DNA of 64,000 nt, from contig PNAG01000002.1 in the NCBI GenBank assembly GCA_003169845.1, forward strand, positions 186,001-250,000. Reading direction: 5' to 3'. Source of the DNA: Candidatus Dormiibacterota bacterium (GTDB lineage Bacteria; Chloroflexota; Dormibacteria; Dormibacterales; Dormibacteraceae). Shown here piece by piece: positions 14,567 to 22,209 of this stretch; position 1 is the first letter of the stretch; each line of letters opens with the position of its first letter. The notes below the pieces were generated by a model. The model did no database searches. It had not been told where the DNA came from and saw nothing but the letters and a program-made list of their open reading frames with translations. Position numbers and translations under genes: made by a program.

Positions 14567-15877
14567 TTGGTTCGGCAGGCCCGCCTCGAGGCCCAGCTCA
14601 GCATGGCGCAGCTTGCGGGTTCCGAGCTGACCAGGCAGGCCATATTCCTGATTGAGGCGGGTAAGGCCCGCCCGTCCATGCGCACCCTCGAGATGATCGC
14701 GAGACGCACCGGTAAAACGGTGGAGTTCTTCATGAGCGCCCCCATGGGCGGTCAGCCCCCGTTGCGTCTCCCGGTGGCCGATGCCAGAGTCGAAGAGCTC
14801 CAGGCCCTGTGTCTACAACAGCAATTCGACCTGGCGGTCACGCTGGGCCTTTCCTTGTTGGAGAGTCCGATGGCACCGGCGGTTGAGGCCCGTGTCAGGC
14901 AGTATGTCGGCCAAGCACTGGTGCGCTCGATGCAGCCGGACCTGGGGCTGCACCATTTGCATCGCGCTCAGATCCTCCTCGAGCAGCAGCCAGACCCGTG
15001 GCTGGCTGTTGAATGTGCCGACTGGGAGGGCTGCGCCCTCTACCTCAAAGAGGACAAACGGGCCTTATCCGTTGCCGAGCATGCTCTGGAGTTGTGTCGC
15101 TCAACTGAGCCACGCATCCCGGGAACCGAGGCGCGCATTCTCGAGCATATCGCCAGCATTCATGTCAAGAATCACGCGTTCGACCTCGCGATCACCCTCT
15201 ACGAAGAAGCTCTTCAGGTGGCCGGCACGATGCGCGACCTGACCCGACTCGGAAGGACATATCACGGACTCAGCATCGCTTACCAGGAGCGGGGCGACCT
15301 GGGCAAGGCCATCGAATACACCCACAAAGCGCTTGCGCTTTACGCTCTCGAGCACGATACCGCGCTCCTTGCTCGAGGCGAGAACGAGCTAGGGCTCCTC
15401 CTGATGAGAGGCGGCCAGCTGGGACGGGCGGAGGAATCGTTTCGAACCGCGCTGGCCCATTTCGATGAAGCCGGCACCGAGAGGGCGAAGAGTCACGTGC
15501 TCGTGAGCCTCGGCGAACTTCAAATGAGAGGCGGCCGCCACGCGGACGGAATCGAGACGGCGAAGAAGGCCATCGATCTGGCCAGGCGCCTCGATGAACG
15601 CCTGGCTCAGGCGGACGGACACGTGTTGCTCGCCCGGCTGTACGAGCGGGTCGGCCGGCACGAGCTGGCCAACAAGGAGTTCGGTCTTGCTTTGAGGCTG
15701 CTTTCAAAGGAAGGCCAAAGTGATCGGCTCGCCGAAGCCCACGCCTCGTATGCGGAGGTATTCGAGACGCGGGGTGACGAACGCCGCGCCAGCCAGCAAT
15801 GGAAGAAAGCAGCCAAGCTGGCCTTGCAAAGACCAGCTGATACCTTGCGGCCCGCCAAAGCTGCGGCGAGCGGTTAG
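14567..15877 (+). CDS. XRE-family HTH/TPR regulator (RRNPP-like)
   Basis: The N-terminal HTH covers about residues 1-55 (SMAQLAGSELTRQAIFLIEAGKARPSM, shown in part as TRQAIFLIEAG). Tandem TPR helices fill the remaining ~370 residues (for example RLGRTYHGLSIAYQERGDLG and GRAEESFRTALAHF). This is the layout of peptide-responsive RRNPP regulators such as PlcR and Rap. The only canonical start is TTG 14567. The frame stays open back to 14495 and those residues (RGRLPGIEVNHG) look like the natural first HTH helix, so a non-standard start near 14507 is possible. The small peptide gene upstream is the obvious candidate ligand source. Confidence 0.8.
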   Translation: MVRQARLEAQLSMAQLAGSELTRQAIFLIEAGKARPSMRTLEMIARRTGKTVEFFMSAPMGGQPPLRLPVADARVEELQALCLQQQFDLAVTLGLSLLESPMAPAVEARVRQYVGQALVRSMQPDLGLHHLHRAQILLEQQPDPWLAVECADWEGCALYLKEDKRALSVAEHALELCRSTEPRIPGTEARILEHIASIHVKNHAFDLAITLYEEALQVAGTMRDLTRLGRTYHGLSIAYQERGDLGKAIEYTHKALALYALEHDTALLARGENELGLLLMRGGQLGRAEESFRTALAHFDEAGTERAKSHVLVSLGELQMRGGRHADGIETAKKAIDLARRLDERLAQADGHVLLARLYERVGRHELANKEFGLALRLLSKEGQSDRLAEAHASYAEVFETRGDERRASQQWKKAAKLALQRPADTLRPAKAAASG

Positions 15878-15890
15878 TCTCGCCGACGAC

Positions 15891-15913
15891 TCGTCCTGGT
15901 GGTACTAGGACGA
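15891..15913. terminator. weak hairpin between convergent genes
   Basis: TCGTCCT and AGGACGA form a 7-bp stem with a 9-nt loop in the 56-bp gap between the regulator and the convergent dehydrogenase-like gene. There is no T-run, so termination is uncertain. Confidence 0.25.
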
Positions 15914-15933
15914 ATCCCGGAATGAATGCGGGG

Positions 15934-16947
15934 CTACCTTACCTTCGACCCGTCGAGGGCGCCCACGACCGCGTCACCCATTCCGCTCGTTGTGGCGGAG
16001 CCCCCCAGGTCATACGTAACGTGCTTGCCTTGGCGGATGGTCTCGGCCACCGCCGCCCTGACCCGGCGCGCCGCCTCGGACTCCCCAATGTGGTCGAGCA
16101 GCATCGCTCCGGAAAGGATCATGCCGGTCGGATTGACCTTGTTCATCCCCGTGTACTTGGGCGCGTTCCCGTGACCCGCCTCGAAGACCGCCGTGCCGCT
16201 TCCGTCCAGATTGGCGCCTGGCATCAGTCCCACGCCGCCGACCAGCCCTGAGCACAGTCCGCAGAGGATGCCGCCGTAGAGGTTCGGCGACAGGAACATG
16301 GGGTAGGCCTGGGGGCGCATAGCCAGGTGCATGGTCACGGCATCCATTGCCTCTTCATCGACAATGACCTCCGGGTAATCTTTGGCTACGTCCATCACAG
16401 TGGTGACGAAGAGCCCATCGGTGCTGCGGAAGGTGGGCGCCTGGTTGGGGATGGTCACACGCTTGATGCCATGGGAACGCGCGTAATCCAGCCCGAAGCG
16501 AGCCAGGCGGTCGGCGTTTGCTCTCGTGATGAACCTGATCGCAATGCCGGCGTCCGGGCCAACCATCTGCTGAACGCCGCGGACGAGATCCTCGGTCACA
16601 TCCCGAACCAGAACGATGTCGGTCCCGACGTGAGGTGATCGGGCGCCCTCGAAGTGGATCGCCATCCTGATGTTGCACCACAGGCCCATGGCATTCCTGA
16701 TCTCGGTATTTGGGCTCGCGTAGCCGGCCGTCGGCACGCCCATCGGACCTTTGAGACCCAAGCGTGTTCGACGCAGCGACTCGATTACCTCTGGGGGGAC
16801 CGGGTTGCCGTGCTTCCGATATGCCTCGTCGCCGGCCTGGACCTCGTCCCAGTTGATCGACGAGGTGGCGTGGTCCAGCACGTTCTTCGCTGCCGCCACG
16901 ACGTCGGGTCCGATTCCATCGCCCGGGATCAGGGTGACGTCGTGCAT
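15934..16947 (-). CDS. isocitrate/isopropylmalate dehydrogenase-like protein with altered active site
   Basis: The 337-residue protein has the beta-decarboxylating dehydrogenase fold: LIPGDGIGPDV at the N terminus and the late FEAGHGNAPKYTGMNKVNPTG (start of the cofactor region). Key residues differ. The catalytic Tyr of the TED-x-Y motif is V122 (RDVTEDLVRG), and the catalytic Lys of HK-x-N is N168 (IPNQA). The two metal-binding Asp of GD-x-x-SD are G226 and G230 (NLYGGILCGL). GGAGG precedes ATG 16947. It is the third gene after selenoprotein 1 and its partner, 19 bp downstream. Normal oxidative decarboxylation looks unlikely; a lyase or binding role is possible. Confidence 0.8.
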   Translation of the reverse strand: MHDVTLIPGDGIGPDVVAAAKNVLDHATSSINWDEVQAGDEAYRKHGNPVPPEVIESLRRTRLGLKGPMGVPTAGYASPNTEIRNAMGLWCNIRMAIHFEGARSPHVGTDIVLVRDVTEDLVRGVQQMVGPDAGIAIRFITRANADRLARFGLDYARSHGIKRVTIPNQAPTFRSTDGLFVTTVMDVAKDYPEVIVDEEAMDAVTMHLAMRPQAYPMFLSPNLYGGILCGLCSGLVGGVGLMPGANLDGSGTAVFEAGHGNAPKYTGMNKVNPTGMILSGAMLLDHIGESEAARRVRAAVAETIRQGKHVTYDLGGSATTSGMGDAVVGALDGSKVR

Positions 16948-16966
16948 CTAAGGCATCCTCCCAAAG

Positions 16967-18037
16967 TCATTTGCCGTCTTGGATCGGCTTCGTCACAGAG
17001 CGCGTGGTCCCAAAGCTCGGAGCGAAAACCGAGTGATCGCCGACCCCGCCGACCACCACGAGCTGAACGTCCTGCGGGGAGTCCGCGACCGTCACGGCAG
17101 AGTCGTTGAGCCAGGTCGCGCGCCGGCCGAGCACGACCTGACGGCTTCCTTCGGGTAGGTCCCGGAATGAGATTCTTGAGTGTTCATACAGAAAGTGGGC
17201 GGCGTCGGATTTGCTGAACCCCTCATTGTTGATCGAGGCGGCGTGCTCGGGGCACAGCAACACGAGCGCCTGGCCGCCAAACGTCATGTTGTTTGTACCG
17301 ACCGCGGCCATGCCCATGCCAATCATTCGCAAGGCCTCGCGTCCCTTTCCCTGTATGCCGATTCCGACGATGTTGTGAAGCGCCTGGATCCCGAACACGG
17401 TCACTGACGATTGTTCCTTTGGCAGCCCGACCGTGACGTGATGAGGCTGCCAGGGGTTCGCCTCTTCGTTCTCGGCGCAGCAAAACGTGTACTTGCCAGG
17501 GAAGCCGAGCGTTGCGAAGTCCAGCTGGCCCGGCCGGCCCCCTCCGATGTTGATCAACACCAGGCGCAATGCCCTGCCTACAGTGGCGTTGGCGCGATTT
17601 CCCTGTCCGAGAGCGTTTCCCCCGGAGTTGAAGCCGAGTCTCCCGCGAATCGGACCGTTAACGAGCACCAATGGAGCCGCAGGATTGGTGGTGGCCTGAA
17701 TTCCGTAGAGGTTGAATTCAGGCGCAGCGCAAGCTTCGACGGCGGCTATCACGACTGGAAGATGCTCTGGCAAGCAGCCTGCCATCACCGCGTTGATCGC
17801 GATCTTCTCGATGGTCGCGACTCCGTACGCCGGAGCAACAGTGGCCACGGTTTCGTCGTGCGAGCGATCGACGCCCGCAAGCATCGCGGCCACGCGCTCG
17901 CGGGTTGGAGGAACCAGCGGTAATCCATCTCCCCAGCCTCGCCCCATGGCGTAGCGGTAGAAGGCTTCGAGGTCGTCGTTTTCGAAATCGATGTCGTGCG
18001 GCTGTGACGTGAAACTAGAGGATTCCACAGCCTTCAC
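16967..18037 (-). CDS. UGSC-selenoprotein partner, copy 1
   Basis: The 356-residue protein is one of three paralogues here, each directly after a UGSC selenoprotein. Shared landmarks are GWGDGLPLVPPT near residue 35, NAVMAGC, GIQATTNP, ANATVGRA, a C-C/I-A-E-N motif and the C-terminal VVVGGVGDHS segment. Two cysteines (in NAVMAGC and CCAEN) are conserved in all three copies and are candidates for exchange with the Sec protein. There is no signal peptide. The GTG start overlaps the selenoprotein stop (GTGA). The family function is unknown to me; a two-subunit reductase is inferred. Confidence 0.75.
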   Translation of the reverse strand: MKAVESSSFTSQPHDIDFENDDLEAFYRYAMGRGWGDGLPLVPPTRERVAAMLAGVDRSHDETVATVAPAYGVATIEKIAINAVMAGCLPEHLPVVIAAVEACAAPEFNLYGIQATTNPAAPLVLVNGPIRGRLGFNSGGNALGQGNRANATVGRALRLVLINIGGGRPGQLDFATLGFPGKYTFCCAENEEANPWQPHHVTVGLPKEQSSVTVFGIQALHNIVGIGIQGKGREALRMIGMGMAAVGTNNMTFGGQALVLLCPEHAASINNEGFSKSDAAHFLYEHSRISFRDLPEGSRQVVLGRRATWLNDSAVTVADSPQDVQLVVVGGVGDHSVFAPSFGTTRSVTKPIQDGK

Positions 18038-18567
18038 GCAGTCTCGGGCCTCGTCAACGCCCGCACCACGTCGGCATAGCGTTCTGTCGCCAATCCAGCA
18101 ACCTCTTCATCTGAGAATCGATTGATCGGATGGGGTGTGGTCACGTATCGCAGGTCGGGTATGCCGAGCGCGCCCGCGACGCCTTTGCCCAGGGGCTCGA
18201 ACTTGTCTCCCACGAGCGTGACCGTCGGAACTCCTCGCCGTTCCAGCTCCGCCGAGTCGTGGAAACTCCACGACGTGCACGACCCTCAATCGGCGAGCGC
18301 GGCGATGACGACGTCGCACTGCTCGCTCATCTCGAGCACGAAGCTCGCCGGCACGGTAGGCAGCGGTTTACTGCGCCAGACGGTGCTCTTCAGCTTGTAA
18401 TCGCGGGAGAGCTGATCGGAGATCGTCCGGAGAAGGATGTCCCCACCCGGCTTCGTGTTGTGAAGAAGTCCGATCCGGAGCCCGTCCAGTGAGGAAGGAC
18501 GTGGTGCGAGCTCAGCCGACCTGGCGGAGCTCTTCGACGTCGGGTCCAGGATGGTCATGGCTCGCAT
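18034..18567 (-). CDS. UGSC-family selenoprotein, copy 1 (in-frame TGA = Sec94)
   Basis: The frame reads through TGA 18288-18286 and continues for 83 codons to the true stop at 18034, giving 177 residues. The residues on both sides are conserved with two paralogues here: ALAD-U-GSC-TSWSFHD. The U-G-S-C motif is that of the UGSC family, known from marine metagenome selenoproteomes and reminiscent of U-G-T-C in glycine reductase GrdB. A perfect 8-bp hairpin begins 11 nt after the TGA. AAGGAG lies 9 nt before ATG 18567; ATG 18558 is an alternative. It is the first gene of an operon with its partner and the dehydrogenase-like gene. Confidence 0.88.
18256..18274 (-). promoter_or_regulatory. SECIS-like hairpin of selenoprotein 1
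   Basis: On the minus strand GTCGTGGA pairs with TCCACGAC around the loop GTT, starting 11 nt after the TGA. Position and a GU-containing apical loop match bacterial SECIS elements read by SelB. The same stem and spacing occur in copy 3. Confidence 0.75.
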
Positions 18568-18637
18568 CGACAGCGTCTCCTTGAGATAAGGGTTCGGGAA
18601 CCGGCGCCGGGGTTACCCACCACGATACTCTGAACGC

Positions 18638-18655
18638 TGTTCGTTTAGGAGAACC
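18638..18655 (-). promoter_or_regulatory. GTTC-N8-GAAC operator, site A (selenoprotein 1)
   Basis: The 18-bp site reads TGTTC-GTTTAGGA-GAACC on the plus strand. It lies 71 bp upstream of the selenoprotein 1 start in the 105-bp gap. It belongs to the ten-site family described in the findings. Confidence 0.55.
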
Positions 18656-18672
18656 GAATCGAGGGCCTGGTC

Positions 18673-19305
18673 TCAGGCTTGGTTCCAGGCGGCGAGGACG
18701 TCAGCCGCCGAGCACAGATGGGCGAGCCTCCCGAGGTCTTGCAGGCCACGCTCGTGTGCAGCGGCTGAAAAGCTGCCAACCGCGTCCGTCACGACGACCA
18801 TCATGATGCCCTGGTTGGCGGCGTCCCGAACGGTGGTCAGCACGCCGCGCTCCGTAGCGACCCCTGTCATGAGGACGGTGTCGATTCCGCGGGCCGCAAG
18901 CACGGATCGAAACGGTGTCCCGACGAAGAAATTCGGTCGTGTCTTCGGGATCACAAGGTCATCCGGATGCGGGGCCGTCCTGGCAACAAACTGCCATCCG
19001 GGACTTCCGGGCGGGTAGGGCGGGAGCATCGCCGAAGCATCGCCCCGTCCGGAGCTCTCCCAAAGCGCCCGTACCCATGCCCGGTCCTCGTATTCGAGAG
19101 GAGCGGAAAAGTGCTGGCTGTAGATGACCGGATGGTGATGGCGGCGCGCCGCGTCCGTGAGCTTTGGAATCGTGTCCAGGAGCGTCTCGATGTTGGTGGA
19201 GCGTCTGGCGATGCCCTCTTGCATGTCCCAAACAACCAGTGCGCTCGGTTCGCTGAGCACCTCGCTCAACGTGGTCGGGATGGAGCGTCCAAACGCGCTC
19301 AGCAT
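18673..19305 (-). CDS. isochorismatase-like hydrolase lacking the nucleophilic Cys
   Basis: The 210-residue protein has the isochorismatase/cysteine-hydrolase fold: VVWDMQ with D27, VIPKTRPNFFVGT with K121, and MTGVATERGVLTTVRDA. At the usual Cys of the last motif it has G154. Glycine at this place is also found in true isochorismatases such as EntB and PhzD, so hydrolysis of a non-amide bond is possible, and amidase chemistry through a thiol is not expected. An imperfect copy of the island operator lies 19 bp upstream of the start. It heads toward the selenoprotein 1 operon with a 105-bp gap. Confidence 0.8.
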   Translation of the reverse strand: MLSAFGRSIPTTLSEVLSEPSALVVWDMQEGIARRSTNIETLLDTIPKLTDAARRHHHPVIYSQHFSAPLEYEDRAWVRALWESSGRGDASAMLPPYPPGSPGWQFVARTAPHPDDLVIPKTRPNFFVGTPFRSVLAARGIDTVLMTGVATERGVLTTVRDAANQGIMMVVVTDAVGSFSAAAHERGLQDLGRLAHLCSAADVLAAWNQA

Positions 19306-19323
19306 GGTGCTGCAACCTTATCG

Positions 19324-19341
19324 CGATCTGTCAGACGAACG
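19324..19341 (-). promoter_or_regulatory. GTTC-N8-GAAC operator, site J (isochorismatase-like gene)
   Basis: The minus strand reads CGTTC-GTCTGACA-GATCG, one mismatch from a perfect inverted repeat. It ends 19 bp upstream of the ATG at 19305. Confidence 0.45.
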
Positions 19342-19385
19342 CCAGCCCGCCGGCCAAACCGTCGTTCGAGGCGCACGAGGCCCGC

Positions 19386-19443
19386 TTGACGGGCCAACCA
19401 GGGCACACTAGAATCCAGCAAACCGCGTTCGGTAGGGAGAAAA
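19386..19443 (+). promoter_or_regulatory. promoter and operator (site I) of transporter operon 1
   Basis: TTGACG (19386-19391), a 17-bp spacer and TAGAAT (19409-19414) form a strong promoter. Eleven bp downstream lies CGTTC-GGTAGGGA-GAAAA (19426-19443), an imperfect member of the operator family that also contains the ribosome site (AGGGAG). The same layout occurs at 38034-38091 and 61415-61473. Confidence 0.65.
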
Positions 19444-19445
19444 TC

Positions 19446-20342
19446 GTGCAGATCTGGCTCAGTACGCTTGGATTCGGCCTCGTGGATGCAGCTGTGCTCG
19501 CTGTGGCCGCGGTCGGCTTCACGCTGCAATTCGGGGTCACCAACTATGTGAACTTCGCATATGGGGACCTCATCACCTTCGGCGCCTTCATGGCTTTTTT
19601 CGCCGGCGGAGCGCCCTTCGGCCTGCCCATCTGGCAATCGCTGATGGTCGCGGCTGTCCTTACTGGAGCCCTCTCCTTCGCCGTCGGTCGGTTCGTGTTC
19701 ACGCCGTTTTTTCAGCGCCGTCCCCAGCTCCTGTTCGCCCTGGCGATGACCTTCGCCGCATCGCTCATCTTGAGCAGCGTCTGGGGCGCGATCTGGGGCG
19801 GCCAGTACCGCGAGCTGACATATGGCGGAGAACAGGTGCACTCGTTGGGCCCATTTGTGGCGACCACCGCAGAGCTTCTCTTTGTGGTCGTGGCGCTCGC
19901 AGCCTTGCTCGGCGTGCACCTGCTGCTGAGCCAGACAAAGCTCGGTCGCACGATGCGCGCCATGTCCGACGATCGAAACCTGGCCATTGCTTGCGGACTG
20001 AACATTCGACGGACCACCAACCTGACCTGGCTGATCACTGGCTTGCTGGCGGGCACAGCGGGCGTCATCCAGGCAATGCAGGTCCATACGTTCAACACCA
20101 ACATCGGCAGCACGTACGTTTTTCTAATCATCACGGCGGCAGTGCTTGGCGGCATCGGCCGTCCTTACGGGGCGGTGATCGGCGCGACCATCATCGGCGT
20201 TACGAGCCAGCTCGCGGTGCTGGTGGTGGGCGCGGCGTTGTCCCCAGTCGTCGTCTTCCTGATTCTGGTGTTCTTGATGGTCGCCAGGCCGACGGGCATC
20301 TTCGGTGCAACCGGTCGGACCTCGACGTTTGGGACGGCCTAG
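19446..20342 (+). CDS. branched-chain-amino-acid-type ABC permease, LivH-like (transporter 1)
   Basis: GTG 19446 follows AGGGAG by 7 nt; the product has 298 residues and about eight hydrophobic membrane segments. The LivH signature GFTLQFGVTNYVNFAYGDLI is near residue 30, and the EAA-like MRAMSDDRNLAIACGL loop lies in the middle. With LivM it forms the membrane channel of an importer for amino acids, amides or related organic acids. First gene of an H-M-G-F-binding-protein operon. Confidence 0.9.
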   Translation: MQIWLSTLGFGLVDAAVLAVAAVGFTLQFGVTNYVNFAYGDLITFGAFMAFFAGGAPFGLPIWQSLMVAAVLTGALSFAVGRFVFTPFFQRRPQLLFALAMTFAASLILSSVWGAIWGGQYRELTYGGEQVHSLGPFVATTAELLFVVVALAALLGVHLLLSQTKLGRTMRAMSDDRNLAIACGLNIRRTTNLTWLITGLLAGTAGVIQAMQVHTFNTNIGSTYVFLIITAAVLGGIGRPYGAVIGATIIGVTSQLAVLVVGAALSPVVVFLILVFLMVARPTGIFGATGRTSTFGTA

Positions 20343-20385
20343 GTTGAATGTAAGTTCCCGCATCGGCTCCCTGGCCTAGTTCGCC

Positions 20386-21420
20386 ATGTCAGCCCTTGAG
20401 TTCTACATCATCACTGTCGCGATTTTTGGTTGCTTGAACGGGATCCTCGCGCTTGGATTCAACATGCAGTTCGGCCAGGCCGGCATCGTCAACCTCGCTT
20501 TCATCGTCCTGGTGGCCGTGGGCGCATATGCGACCGGGATAGCCTCGGTTCAGCCGGCGTCAGGGTCCTTTGGTGGCACCGGCACGTATATCGGCGGGTT
20601 TGGCTGGGCATTTCCCTGGAACATGCTCTTTGGAATCGCTGTGACCGTGCTGTTCGGATTGCTGCTGGGCGGCGCGGCCCTCCTCAGGCTCCGGCACGAC
20701 TATCTCGCCCTGTGCCTGTTTGCGATCGGGGTTGGGCTGCAGGTCCTCGTCACGGATTACCTCCCACTCTTCAACGGAAGCGAGGGCATCGTGGGGATGT
20801 CGGCGCCCGGTCAGGACGTGCTGGACCCTTCGGTCTTCCAGTTCGTGTTTCTGGGCATCTCGGCCGCCGCCCTGGTGATCGTCTTCGTGATCTTCACTCG
20901 AGTCACCTCGTCGCCGCTCGGACGAGCGATGAAAGCGGTCAGGGACGATGAGGAGGCGGCAGCGGCTAATGCAAAGAACCCCTGGCGCTTGAAGCTGACA
21001 GCTTTCTTGCTTGGATCGTTTGCGGCCGGGGTCGGAGGTTCATTGCAGGCGCTGTACATCGGTGGTTGGAGCGTGCAGGGCTGGAGCCCAACCGAAAACC
21101 TCGTCCTCCTGGCCGCAGTGATCGTGGGCGGGCGAGGGAGAAATATTGGAGCGCTCGTGGGGTCGTTCATCGTGCTCGAGGGCATCCTGGAAGCGACCAG
21201 GTTCCTGCCCTCGATCGGCGATCCAGCTTTGCTGCCCAACCTCCAGACCATCGCGATCGGACTGCTCGTCCTCGCCTTCCTGTGGTGGCGGCCGGAAGGC
21301 ATCCTGCCCGAAAGGAAAGAGCGATTTGCCAAGCCCGCGGCAATCAGCCTGACGGCTGCGCTCAACGGGCCTGGACCTGTCGTGGCCGGCGAGACCGAGA
21401 GGACCGCGGAGAAGCTATGA
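20386..21420 (+). CDS. branched-chain-amino-acid-type ABC permease, LivM-like (transporter 1)
   Basis: The 344-residue protein has multiple membrane segments, the GFNMQFGQAGIVNLAFI signature near residue 25, the MKAVRDDEEAAAANAKNP coupling loop and the usual C-terminal RPEGILPERKERF. It is the second permease subunit, 43 bp after the LivH-like gene. Confidence 0.9.
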   Translation: MSALEFYIITVAIFGCLNGILALGFNMQFGQAGIVNLAFIVLVAVGAYATGIASVQPASGSFGGTGTYIGGFGWAFPWNMLFGIAVTVLFGLLLGGAALLRLRHDYLALCLFAIGVGLQVLVTDYLPLFNGSEGIVGMSAPGQDVLDPSVFQFVFLGISAAALVIVFVIFTRVTSSPLGRAMKAVRDDEEAAAANAKNPWRLKLTAFLLGSFAAGVGGSLQALYIGGWSVQGWSPTENLVLLAAVIVGGRGRNIGALVGSFIVLEGILEATRFLPSIGDPALLPNLQTIAIGLLVLAFLWWRPEGILPERKERFAKPAAISLTAALNGPGPVVAGETERTAEKL

Positions 21421-21436
21421 GCCGAAGGTCGGGCTG

Positions 21437-22207
21437 ATGGCAATCGCGCCCGCGCTCCGTGTGGAATCGGTGTCCTGCTCCTACGACGGGGTGCAGGCTG
21501 TCCGAAACGTGACGCTTGAAGTTCCACAGGGATCCTTCTATGGTCTTATCGGACCCAACGGGGCGGGCAAATCCACGCTCCTCGATTGCATATCGGGCGT
21601 CAACGTCGGGTACGAGGGACGTGTTTGGCTGGACGGGGCCGACGTGACTCGGCTGCCGCTCCAGCTGATGGCTGAGCGCGGCCTTGGTCGCACGTTTCAA
21701 ACCGCGCGGGTTTTTCGCCGCATGTCGGTGCTGTCGAATCTGATGGTTGCCGCGCGTCATCCGGCCGGTGAGGCTCTCGGCGCCGCCCTGTTGGGTACGT
21801 GGAAGGCCGACGAGGAGCTCAACCTTGCGCGAGCCTGGACCATTCTGAAGTTCTTCGATTTGACTCACATCGCCGACAACTGGGGCTCGGAGCTGTCCGG
21901 CGGGCAGGAACGATTGATCGAGCTGTCACGCATCCTCATGTCGCATCCCCGCGTCGTGCTGCTCGATGAGCCTTTTGCCGGAGTCAGCCCGGTCAACAGA
22001 GCCAAACTGGCAAACCAGCTGAGGCAGCTCTCCATGGACACCGGCGTGACCATCTTGATGGTGGAGCATCGACTCGAATGGGTTGAGAACCTGTGCGAGA
22101 CGGTGTTTGTGATGGCAGAGGGGAAGCTGATCGCCCAGGGCAGCCTTGCCCAGTTGCGGAGCGAGCGTGCGGTGATCGACTCATATCTGGGCTCGCCGAC
22201 CAAATAG
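21437..22207 (+). CDS. ABC transporter ATPase, LivG-like (transporter 1)
   Basis: The 256-residue ATPase has Walker A GPNGAGKS, signature LSGGQERLIELSR, Walker B VVLLDEPFAG and the switch His in MVEHRLEW. The DEPFAGVSP wording is typical of LivG. It begins 16 bp after the LivM-like stop and energises import at the inner face of the membrane. Confidence 0.92.
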   Translation: MAIAPALRVESVSCSYDGVQAVRNVTLEVPQGSFYGLIGPNGAGKSTLLDCISGVNVGYEGRVWLDGADVTRLPLQLMAERGLGRTFQTARVFRRMSVLSNLMVAARHPAGEALGAALLGTWKADEELNLARAWTILKFFDLTHIADNWGSELSGGQERLIELSRILMSHPRVVLLDEPFAGVSPVNRAKLANQLRQLSMDTGVTILMVEHRLEWVENLCETVFVMAEGKLIAQGSLAQLRSERAVIDSYLGSPTK

Positions 22208-22209
22208 CC

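Noticed and set aside
18107..18319. Separate small gene in the 3' half of selenoprotein 1
   Set aside because: It is the continuation of the UGSC frame after the TGA; the residues match those after the TGA in the other two copies.
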